From Semisulcospira habei (taxonomy: Eukaryota > Mollusca > Gastropoda > Semisulcospiridae), in NCBI GenBank assembly GCA_036245525.1, contig BTPG01000007.1:165130976-165194975 (forward strand): 64,000 nucleotides of DNA, given 5' to 3'. The notes under the pieces were generated by a model. The model made no database searches and was not told where the DNA came from. It saw nothing but the letters and a program-made list of their open reading frames with translations. A program made the translations under genes and the position numbers. Below, one piece after another: positions 34,401 to 46,400 of this stretch. Within the stretch, counting starts at the first letter, position 1. Each line of letters opens with the position of its first letter.

Positions 34401-37400
34401 ACAAGCTATAAAGTCACCATTCAAAAGTGCTGCGCTTATGGGCTCATACTCACATTCACGCACGCGCTTGCACACACACTTCTAACAGAGATAGCTAGAG
34501 ATGACTTCAACATGACAGGTCTGTGACAAAGTCATTTGTAGCGGACAGAAAAAATATGGGTCTTTAGGGCTCGCTTGAATGCCTCTCTTGAATCCACGTA
34601 TCTCAGTTCGCGTGGGAGGTCATTCCAAACAACTGGGCTCTGGTACCTGAATGACCTCTCACCGAACGACTTTGTTTTGACAAGAGGGATACGTAAAGCT
34701 CGAGAGTTGGCAGCAGAGCATAAATTCTGTTTTGAGGGCGTATACGTCTGGAGAAGAGAGGCAAGGTAGTGTGGGCAGGAACAGGTAATACAACTGTGAG
34801 TCATGCATAAAATTTTGAACTGAATCCTAGCTGTTACAGGTAACCAGTGAAGAGCAGACAGATGGGGTGTGATATGATGTGATCTAGGGACACTAAGAAT
34901 CAACCTAGCCGCTGAGTTTTGAATTTTCTGGAGTTTGCCAATCAGACAGTGGGAACAGCCAGCTAAAAGAGCATTGCAATAGTCTAATTTAGACAAAATT
35001 AAAGTGCAGACAAGTACTTTAGTTGCTTCAGGTGTCAGATAGTGGCGGACTGAAGCAATACGTTGCAGTTCATTATAGGCGGATCTGCAAACGTTGTTCA
35101 CATGAAGGCGCATGGACAGGCTACTATCAAGTGTGACACCCAGATTTTTTACATGGGAGGAGAAGGGGTCAGTGGCACCACAGATTTGTAATGACTGGGG
35201 GAGTGTTGGCGTCTTCGTCAACCTCGGGAAGCAATGATCATGGCCTCAGTTTTTCCATCATTCAACTGTAATTTGTTTTAAGTCATCCACATCTTCAGAG
35301 GTGCCAACCCCTGATTTTACGTGTCAGTATTAAATTAGCATTTTGTCAGTATTTTTCAAAAACTGTCAGTATTTTTGCATGACACGGTTTCAGTCATGGT
35401 ATCTACAATAAAAAAAAATTACACTATTCATTAATAATGATGCATTAATTATAGAACTACGGAATAATTATCATAAGTACTTTGAAAATAAAAAAGCTAA
35501 CTTACATTATTGTTTGAGAGCTTTTGATGTTGCTGATTTGCATGCCTTGACAACATCCAACGGGAGATCAACATTGTAACATTTAGACTGCATGCTTGAT
35601 TTGATAGTAACTACAGCATCCAATGTCTTGGTGGACATGGTTCCACGAAAGTCTGTCTTTATTTTTCTCACAGATGAGAACACCCTTTCGCAAGCAGCAT
35701 TTGACACTGGAATTAGCAGAATTCCAAGCATCACCTTTGCCAGAAATTTGAACCTTGGTGAACCAGTATGGTCAGTAATGGCTGCTATCTCAACCCACTG
35801 GTCTTCTGCCTTGCTCTTTTCCTTGACTGCAGCAGGAAGGGGCTTGCATGTGAGATAGTCATTGAACTCCATTTCCAAGTCATCAATGCTACAGTCAACT
35901 GGAAGGAGACAGGGAAAGCGTTTGACAAAGTACATGACAGAATCCCACTTTGCATTTTCCTGTAGAGAGATGTCAGCAACTTGAGCACAAGTCCACAACT
36001 TCACTTTTTGCTCCAGAAGTTCCAGCTTGGGACCAGTCTTACTCTTGTCACTGGGCTTGCCTTTGGAAACAGTGCTCATGTTGTCCACAATGTACTGGCA
36101 GGCTGTCAAGTAAAACAGTTCAACATTTTTGAAGAACTCCTCTTTCTCTTTGTCATTCACTCCAGCAGATAGATGATCATGAGCTTGAGAACCAATGCAA
36201 ATGGATGTACTGTCTTTGATGTTGTACTTTTGCTCAAAGTGGATCTCCATAGAATGGCCATGCATGGCAGAGGGCTTGAGAAAACAGGTCTCCAGTCTTT
36301 TAAGAAGCCTTTCAATGTCCCGCTTCACAAAGTGAATCCTGCTGTTTTCTGACTGCAGTCGCTTGTTGGTTTCATCAAAGAAGTCCACCACATAGGCAAA
36401 GAATAGGACATACAGCTTGGGTGTTCTGTGACAAAAGAACTCTTTCAACTGTCGTAAGACAGAGCTGGCACCTGAAGTGTTTTTAACAGAGCACTCTTGT
36501 TGGGAGAACAATTTAAGGGGCTCCCACTGCTCAATGATTCTTTGTAGAGCTGCTCCCAAGGACAGCCACCTGGTAGGGACATGCTCCAGCAACTTGTGTT
36601 TGGGTGTACCACACTTCTCCTGCATGGCTTCAAACCGCTTGATTCTGTTTGTTGACTTGTCAAAGTACCAATTAAGTTGTCTTAAAGTGTCATCCATATC
36701 AAACTTCTGAGATTTCTTGACAGCAGTTTTAAAAGCAATATGGAGCAAGTGGCAGACACATCCACTGAGATGAACATTAGAGTTCCTTTTCCTTACATAA
36801 TAAATTACTCCAGAATGATGTCCAGTCATCACATTGGCGTTATCACTCACGACAGCAAGACAGTTATCCCATTTTATGTCTCTTTTTTTCAATTCCTCAT
36901 CCACAAGTAGGAAAATGTTTTCTCCTGTAGCAGGCCCATCACAAGATGGCATACTGAGCATCTGAGTTGTTGGTTCACCTTTTTCTCCCATTACAGTCAC
37001 AACAATTGGAAAATATTTTTCACTTCCTTCTTGCGATCCATCGGTTCCCAGTACAAAAGGGCCAGATTGCATTTTAGCACAAAGGTCACTTTTACTGCTT
37101 TCTGCTAAGCAGTGGATAACATTTCTAACTTTTGTTCTCCCACATGCATATTTCGCAGCTAACTTCGAGTCCGGGAACATTGCTTGAAAAAGTTTGCCGC
37201 TATGATCTGCTGCACTTAGCGGAAGATTGTGTTCTATTAAAAAATGCGCAAAGCGCAATTCTGCTTGTGAAACAGCGATATCTTCACACGATGGCTTTGC
37301 TTTATCATCACTGAAAAAGTTCGTAATAGTCAAAGAACTTTCTCTAGCAGCAGCTTTTGCTTTGTGAGCTGTTGAACTGCAATGTCTCTTGATATCGTCG

Positions 37401-40400
37401 TATCCTCCATGGCTGATTTTAAAATCGAAGTTGCAAGTGTTGCAACGAGCATAAACATTCGAAATTCTGGACCTCGCAATACATGGAAAATCCTTTGAGT
37501 AACTTGCGATAAAAGTTTGTTCTCTTTTCTTCTTTTTACTCTCACCAGGATTCTCTGAAATTGTTCTTTTTCTTGGTCTCCCACGTGTTTCTTCACACTT
37601 TTCCGCCATCATGTAGTTTGAAAAGAATCCCAAGATGCAATCTTTTAATCTCGCGATGAAAAATGAGGCGTGCGACGGGAATAAAATAGGCCTCAGTATT
37701 ACTGCGCTCTCTCTCTCTCGTTTCTCTTAGTCGAGTAAAGCGTACACCACACACGCAAACTAACAGTCAGCAATATTTTTAGCACCGAATCTAGGACAAA
37801 GTAAGGAAAGGCTCTAAGCATGCAGTGGAAATATAGGCCTACGCTGTATTTTTAGCGATGTGAAAATAACGGGCAATAAAAAAAAAATTGACCGTATTTT
37901 CCCTTTTGTTTTCTCCGTACTAATATACAAGCAAGCGGAAAACCGTATTTTTTAAACTTGACCGGAATTAAATACGGCGAAACCGGATTAGTTGGCACCT
38001 CTGCATCTTAGTCTCCGAGACACACTCCTGATCGCTCTCATTTGTGTCCATAATCGGATCAGGTGAACATGAGTCATAGAGTTGAGTATCATCTGCAAAT
38101 ACATGATGTGATATAGAGAAATGGTTAAAAACACTGGCCAGTGGCTGAACATACAGGGAAAAGAGGACTGGTCCAAGAACTGAACCTTGTGGGACGCCAA
38201 AGTGCACGGTGGATGGGCTGGATAGCTTATCATTAACAACTATGCATTGAGTTCTGTCTGTCAGATATGATCTAAACCACGATAAAGCAGTTTCATGAAT
38301 GCCATACACAGAATAGATGGTTGGTTGTACATTGTTTAACGTCCCGACAACAAGACTTTCTCAGGACATGCCTGCACTGCTTGTGAAAAAAAAAATTAAA
38401 CAGAATATTGAATGTATGTCGCCAGCCGGTCTAATACGCTAAATAAACCTAAGACCATTTAGCAACACACATCCAATATCAAGAGCTACAGGCTGCGCAG
38501 ACAGTAGGGAGAGTTTAAAAAAGGAAAATACAGGTAAATGGACTAGGGTAGACAGAAACACATGCCCCAGAATAGAGGGGAAAATCCACCCTGTGGGGCT
38601 GACCAGGGTGACCCTGGGAACTAAAAAGTAGTTAACCCCACCCAAGTCCCCCAGGGCAGACCTGGGTGGGGGTTACACAGAATAGAGACGTAGCAAAATG
38701 TCATGGTCAATCGTATCAAAGGCAGCAGATAGGTCTAACAGTGCAAGAACAGATACTTTGCCATCATCAAGAGCCTCGAGGAGGTCATTCAAAATTTTTT
38801 CAAGCACAGTTTCAGTGGAATGACCTGCACAGTAAACAGACTGATTGGGACTAAGAAGATGGTTCAGGTTCAGATGGTGGAGAAGTTGCGACAACACAAC
38901 CTTCTCAACGATCTTAGAGAGAAAAGGGAGGTTTGAGACAGGGCAGTAATTCTGTAGATTGTTAGGGTCTAGAGAGGGTTTGAAATCTGACGGAAAAACA
39001 CCAGACCTCAGGGACTCATTGACAAGGTTGGTCATGACTGGAAGCGTAACATCAATACACTCATACAGCAATGTAGTAGGAAGTGGGTCTAAACCACAAG
39101 TTTTTTGTGCAGTTCTCTTCAGCACAGTAAGAAGTTCCTGTTCACTGACAGGTCTGAAAGACGAGAGACACTGACCAGACACATTCAGCACTAAAAATAG
39201 CCACACACACGCACACTGCAACCTTGGCTTGGGGGATCTCGCCACTGATGGTGTTCTAGGGGAAGTAATCTCTGGGCAGCGAAAGTCAACATCCGTAAGC
39301 AAAGAGTTAAAAGTTTGAAAGTGCAGTTTAACTCTTTCAGCCCCAAGGTCCCATTTCTCACATTTTGAAGGTGTTGCCTAATGACCATATACCAGTTGCA
39401 GGAGATGGATTAACCATAATAATTCAAGGGTAGTGCCAGATTAGCTTGGCGCCTGTCGACGCCAAGCTAATCTGGCACTACCCTTGAATTATCATGGCCA
39501 ATCCATCTCCTGCTGTAGGGACTCAGGGCTAAATGGGTTAACACAGGTTTACAGTTGGTAAGAACTCACACAAGCCCAGTTTCATACTCATATACGTGCA
39601 GAAACCCATTTTACCCCAACACACTTAACTAATCTACCATGATAGTTCAAGGGTGGTGCCAGAATAGCTTGGCGACTCGAGGCACCTTGTGGTGCCAGAA
39701 TAGTTTGACATTTTGAGACACTGAGCTGGCTCCATGAACTCATGATTTAATAGTTGTTTTAGTCAGTTCAAACAACTATTAAAACTAGACGTCGGTTGAG
39801 TCAGTACAGTGCCTATTTGAGCCAAACTGTTCTGGCACCACTTGTGAACTATCTTGGTCATTCGATTTAACTCTATTGGTGCTAAATGGATTAATAAATT
39901 AATGGTTAAATAACACAATGACTGTAAACAAGATGAGCATTTCATCCCAAAGTCTACCGTATTGTCTGCGTCTCACATGCATGTTTTTTTTCAGAGTTCA
40001 TGTTCATATTTGTAAGCTTATCCTTCTGACCCATTTCCCTCCTCTCTAACCCAACTTCTGATCAAAACACACCAGTGCACACAAATAAAGATGGACACAT
40101 GGTGCTTCCTGCCATCAGTATGCTGTGTGGGCTAGTGTAGCGACAGGAATTCTGAAGAGGAAGAATAGCATGAGCAGCAAAATGACGTCACTATAAGCTT
40201 CACGTTATGGCATCACCAGTCCCACGACACTGTGTATACAGTGAGGAATTTGATGTCAATTCTGAAACATTGTATAACACTGACATCTGTGCTTTGCAAC
40301 AATTTAGGAACATTAGGAACATTGTCATATGCTGATGTTTTTCGCTCCTTTACGTCACCGTCACTTTCTGATCCTTCTTGAGTCGAGAATTCTTACTTTT

Positions 40401-43400
40401 TTTTTCTGCAATGAATTACTTTTTACGAAAAGTTGAAAAGGTACAAAGCTGGCTAATGAACTAATCAAATGTCCATTTCCAAGCTAGCTACAGCCAAAAT
40501 TCTGAGTGACTAGAACTGAAATTACGGACTCAAATGTGGGTCAACCGACTTTTTATATACAGCAATTTTTCTATTTAACGAGTCTACCATTTAAAATATG
40601 CTTGGAGGCTCTCCGAAATACATCGCAATCAAAGCATTTCCTAAAGTTTCAGGCCTGTATGTAGACAAACACCAGAGATACTCTTATCAACATACATACA
40701 CACACACATATACACAAGGCGTTTCCCGCCATATGTACGTTCAACAGCGCGGTTAGCGTAGCGAGGCATGACACAATTTTTATCATTTTACTTCACAGTC
40801 AGAGTGTGCCTGCCTATGTTCATTATCTGCATGCTACGGAATGTGCTCCAACCAGCCCCATTTCAAAGTCTACCGTATTGAAAAGACCAACAGAGCGCCG
40901 TCAGATCACACGGCGTGCTGAGGGATGTGTGTTGGTCTTTTTTTTTAGTGTTCATTTTGTCTGATCTTCATAATTTATATGTGACTGTGCAAGTCTGTGA
41001 TATGATCGCTATTAATTTTCCTTCAAGGTACTAATAAAGTATTTTAACTGTAATGTAATCTTCAGAGAACAATTTCCAGATTTCACAAATATTTTTAACC
41101 TGGGTATCAATGCATTCAGGACGTTCTGAAGATAAGAACAGGCTCAGAATTCATACCCTTGCCATGGAAAATCTGTGAATATCGGCCACATGCTTCACTC
41201 GAACGACCAGAGTGTCTGTTTTACTTTGCGGGCTGTCATCAATGAAAACTGGTGAGGACGCCATCATGTTACTGACCATCAGTACATCTTTCGCCATTCC
41301 CAGGGTCCTTGAGAGGACAAACAAAAATAAAATAACTTCAAAGTATGTTTCAAGCATAGTTAAAAAGCAACAAAGGTACACTTGCATGCTGGTCTTTTGG
41401 ACCTTACGGCCTACAGCAAATGCATGTCCCTTTAGTCCTTTTTGTCAACCTTCACAGCAGTGACATGATAGAACAGGATGTGGATGGACCATGATGTTTC
41501 CAGGGTGGTGTCAGAATAGCTTGGCGCCACCCTTGAAATATCATGGTCGATCTTTTGGATCCTCAGCTGGTGTTCTAGTCCTTCTTGTTAACCCTTATCA
41601 TTTGGAATACACCAGTGTGTGAAATAAGTTTGACTAAAATAGTTCAAGGGTAGTGCCAGAATAGCTTGGCGCCTCTAGGCGCCAAGCTATTCTGGCACCA
41701 CCCTTGAACTAAAGCCATTGGTCTATATCCTTATCTGTAAGTACTATAATGTAGCTTGCATATGGCAGTGTACAGATTTGAAGCTTTTAGCCTCGGGATA
41801 TGGGTTAAGCAGCTCAATCTACTGTCTTCAGTTTTACATGATTATTTTAACCTTTCGGCTGTCAGCAGCGCTTTATGTAGAGATGATTCCTACAAGAATC
41901 CTCATGACTAAAAATGCTACTTAATGGCCAAAGTCTTAGCATAAAATGTGGAAAAGCCCATCACAAATTTTTTTTTAAATCTTACTTAAAAGCTTTCTTC
42001 ATTCCTTTCGCCATGCGTTTCTGCCGGGTTTTGACAATGGCAGGGGGTGGGGGGGCAGGGGGTGATGGTGATCGGAAGCTGTCGCCGCTCTCACCTGGTG
42101 CCATCTCTGACTGCCTGCAAAATGAATAGAAAGTTCAATGAGAGGAGTGAAAGAACAAGGGTCCAGAAAAGGGTCGCCCGTTTACCCGTGGCGATAAAAA
42201 AAATCGCTTGGGCTAGCTATGTTGGTCAGTCATCTGCCTGGCTGGTGATCATATTTTTTTTTTAAACTGTACTAGTACTTGTATCTCAAGCATTAATGTT
42301 TCTTAATCTTAATCTGAAAGGCATAACCCTGCCGTTGAGACTCAAGTGTTGGTAACAAACTAATTTTTTAAGTCATTGGAACTTGTCTGATCATTGTCTA
42401 CCCAAACGTCACGTCGATCTCCAAAGCTGCAACTCTGCGTTGTTACTTGCAGCGCGAGATTCAGAAAATAGTGTTCTTGGCTATGCCAGTCAACAGCGTG
42501 CATGCTTTCAGTCATATACAGCACTGGCAGTCCCACACATATTATCAGTGGTAGTGACAGTGACCCACCAAATCCAGATACAAAAAAACGGCGAAGCAAG
42601 AAAAACATGTATCGGTGGCTTTGAACAATCAGCTACGGGTTCCTTGTTAGTTAAAGTGGTATCATTTTGTCCTGAAAGTGTGTCATTAAAAAAAAAAAAG
42701 ATTAATTCATTCAGCCCGACACACGTATTTCCTAAATTTTGGAGGCGTCATCTAATGACTATACACCTGTTGCAGGAGATGGATCGAGTAGTTGCACATT
42801 GCTTAACGTCCCAAAAACAACAAGACTTTCTCAGGACGTGCCTGCACTGCTTGTGAAAAAAAAAATAAACAGAATATTGAATGTATGTCGCCAGCCGGTC
42901 TAATACGCTAAATAAACCCAAGACCATTTAGCAACACGCATCCAATATCAAGAGCTACAGGCAGCGCAGACAGCAGGGAGAGTTTAAAAAAGGAAAATAC
43001 AGGTGAATGAACCAAGGGTAGACAGAAACACACGCCCCAGAACAGAGGGGAAAACCCACCCTGTGGGGCTGACCAGGGTGATCCTGGGAACCAAAAAGTA
43101 GTTAGCCCCACCCACGTCCCCCAGGGCAGACCTGGGTGGGGGAGGAGATGGATCGACCATGATAATTCAAGGGTAGTGACAGATTAGCTTGGTGCCTATC
43201 GGCACCAAGCTAATCTGGCACTACCCTTGAATTATCATGGTCGATCCATCTCCTGCTGTAGTGCATCAGGGCTGAATGGGTTAATATCCAAAATAAGCAC
43301 ATGTGTGATAGTACCACAGCGTGAGTCTGCTTGAGTCCAGCAAACAACATCACGACCAGCGGATGAGGGGATGCGCCGTGGGGTAACCGTGTAATGTCAT

Positions 43401-46400
43401 GACATGTTCGATAAGCCTCAGCACCACAACGACTGCAGATTCTGCAGGTTGATTAAATCTTCATAATGTTCACCAGAGTGCATGTTTTGTGGAGAGAAAT
43501 CAGGAAAGAAAAAAACGTGGAACTACAGCTTTGCATTGGTAATTGTGTTTGGAAGGACAGTTAGAAAAGCTCAATGGCACTAACTGATTGGGATTGAGAA
43601 CTGTTGTTTGGATTTTCCAATCACTTGATCTTCGCCACTTCAGATGGACAGATTACTTTTGAAATGGCTGTAATGCATATATTTTGTCATTTACTGCTGA
43701 AAAAGCACACTTGCAATCAAGTTGTTTGGTCAGTCATCAAGACATGAGAAAGATAGAACCTATATACAGTGAACTCCAGATAAAAAAAATTAACAGGGGA
43801 CCCAGCTTTTTTTCTTGTTATATCAGAACTTTTCTATTTATAAGCGGAATAGACTGTATCTGGTAATGACAGAAAATGTATGCATATATATACTCAAACT
43901 TTGTGTCTTTTGTCAAGAGGGTGTAACTTTTTCTAAACATCACTCCTGAAAGTATACCATATGCGAACATGCCCAAGTTTATTTGGTACAAAAGCAATTA
44001 ATTGACTCCCCCGCCCCCCTCCCCACCCCCCCCCCCCCCCCAACCTAAGTGGCACAAGGTATATGATACGGAAAGTACACAGAAAGCTTTTTCTCGTTAC
44101 AAATAACTTAGCTAGACGGCACTAATCTTCTTTAATGTTGCAAAACCAATGTGAAGAAACTGCATAAATTGAACCGTTTAGTTTATTATATTTTGTTTTA
44201 AAGGCATGTAAAACTTTCATTTTTTGTGACATCTGCAAGGGTAAAAATAAAGCAACTACTTTTTTCATGTTCAGTTATGCAGTTTGAAGTAAGGTATTTA
44301 TAAACATCAGATGACGGGCTATCAACATTTGTGTTGGGCTAGTGCACTTCTGGTGTTAATGGCCCGGCTGGTTAGTTGGAAGTTTACTTTTCCTCAACCT
44401 TGAAGTTGAAGAATGGAACTAGGTTTAGCAAACTCAATCAAAGATCCAGCTAGAGTTAATGCTTGGGGGGCGTTGGAAACAAACAAGTTTTCCTTTACCT
44501 TTAGAAACAGATATCTAGATGTCTTAAATTAATGCTGAACATTTGTACGATAGAAAACAGCAGTCATGTCCACATTCCAGGACAAAATCTTAGAGGTATG
44601 CCTTTTTAAAATCATTATCATTTTTTTCTGGGTGGCCCCTAACTTATTGTGATTAGTAAAATTTAATGCAAAGCACCATACCTGATCTCTGCAGTGATTA
44701 TGTCATCATCACATTCATCACTGACAGTGTCGTCCGTATCCTCTGCATCTAGGATGATCTCTGCATGCCTCGATGCAGCTTTCTCAACATCTGTAAATAA
44801 CAATTGGTTAACAAAAAAATTTAAACTATGTTTGAGTGCTAACAATATTATGTGCTGATCTATGAGTATGAAGTTTCAATTATGTATTCTGATCTGCAAA
44901 CTAGTTTTAAGTGTAATTACTTTAGTATTCATCCTTTGGCTGTTGGTAGTGGTTTTTGTCACGGCGATTCCTGCAGGAAACCTGCTACCCACAGACACCC
45001 ATTTAACCCCACGGTTAACTTTGGAGGTGTCACCAAACAACTATGTGCCAGTTGCACGAGACGGATTGACCATGATAATTCATGGTTAGTGCCAGATTGG
45101 CCTTTTGCCCTTAACCCATATCACACTGAGGCTAAAAGCTTCAAATTTTTACACTGACATATATATGCAAGCTACTACTGCTACATTAAAGTACTTCTCT
45201 TGGCTTGACTTCGCGAACGAAGATTTTATAGGAGTTGCCCACGACGTCTGCAGGCTTGTTCGTGGCTGCGGAGGCCAATCCGAGACAGGCAGGTTCGACC
45301 GCAGTGGCTGCAGGGGAAGGTATGGCCAGGGTTCTGAGCTGCGGCATCTCTGTTTTTTCTCCTGAGCCGCTTGTCCTTAAGGCTAGCTCTGTGAGAGTCC
45401 TCAAAGGAGACAGCTGCCTTGTAAATGGTGGAGCGCCAGGTGTCACGGTCCGCAGCAAGCGAAGACCACTGGTGGTGGTCGATTTGGCAGGCACTAAGTG
45501 ACTTCTTGAGACAGTCTTTGTATCTCTTCTTTGGTGCCCCTCTGTCACGGTGTCCAGTAGCAAGCTCGCCGAACAGGGTGATCTTTGGTAGGCGATGATC
45601 CTCCATCCTGGAGACATGCCCCGCCCAGCGGAGCTGTGTCCGCAGCAGCAAAGCCTCGATGCTCACAGTTTCAGCCTGTTCAAGGACCTCGACGTTGGTG
45701 ACATAGTCACTCCAGTGAATGCCCAGGATGGTACGCAGGCAGCGCTGGTGGAAGCGTTCAAGGAGTCGTAGTTGGCTGCGGTAGAGGGCCCAGGACTCGG
45801 AACCATACAGCAGGGTGGTGAGGACCACAGCTCTGTACACGCTGATCTTGGTGCCTGTTTTCAGCTGTTGATTGTGCCACACCCGCTTGAAAAGTCGCCC
45901 GAAAGCGCTGTTTGCTTTTGCCAGCCTGCTGTCAAGCTCCTTGTCCAGCTTGGCGTCCGACGTGATAATGCAGCCAAGGTAAGTAAACTGGTGCACTGAC
46001 TTTAGTTCAGACTCGCCAATGGTGATGTGAGGAGGGCGATACACTGTCTTGGGTGCCGGCTGATGGAGGACCTCTGTCTTTTTCAGACTGACCTCGAGTC
46101 CAAAGAGCTGGGCAGCATCTGCGAAGCAAGACGTGATGCGCTGCAGGGCTCTCTCTGTGTGTGCAACGAGGGCAGCATCATCAGCAAAAAGCAGCTCACG
46201 AATCAGTTGGTCTAGGGTTTTCGTGTGGGCCTGCAGTCGTCTGAGGCTGAACAGGCTGCCATCGAGACGATACCTGATGTACACTGCATCGTCATCATCG
46301 AGGTCCACTGTGGCCTGCTTCAACATCATGCTAAAAAAGATGGTGAAGAGGGTCGGTGCCAGCACGCAGCCCTGCTTTACGCCGTTGAGAATAGGGAATG

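Larger units (their letters stand above)
34243..39330 (-). mobile_element. CR1/L2-type LINE, split by a hAT transposon and a 355-bp retroposon
   Basis: Minus-strand LINE in NFATC2IP intron 5. Its pieces are 38674-39330, 38004-38318 and 34243-35295. The 3' end carries the widespread L2-like terminal sequence (AGCGCCTA...CTAGGCGCTT) and an (ATT)n-like tail at 34243-34256. The reading frame continues across both insertions when they are removed. The endonuclease domain is not present next to it, and a family A MITE begins at 39328, where recognisable LINE sequence stops. Confidence 0.85.
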
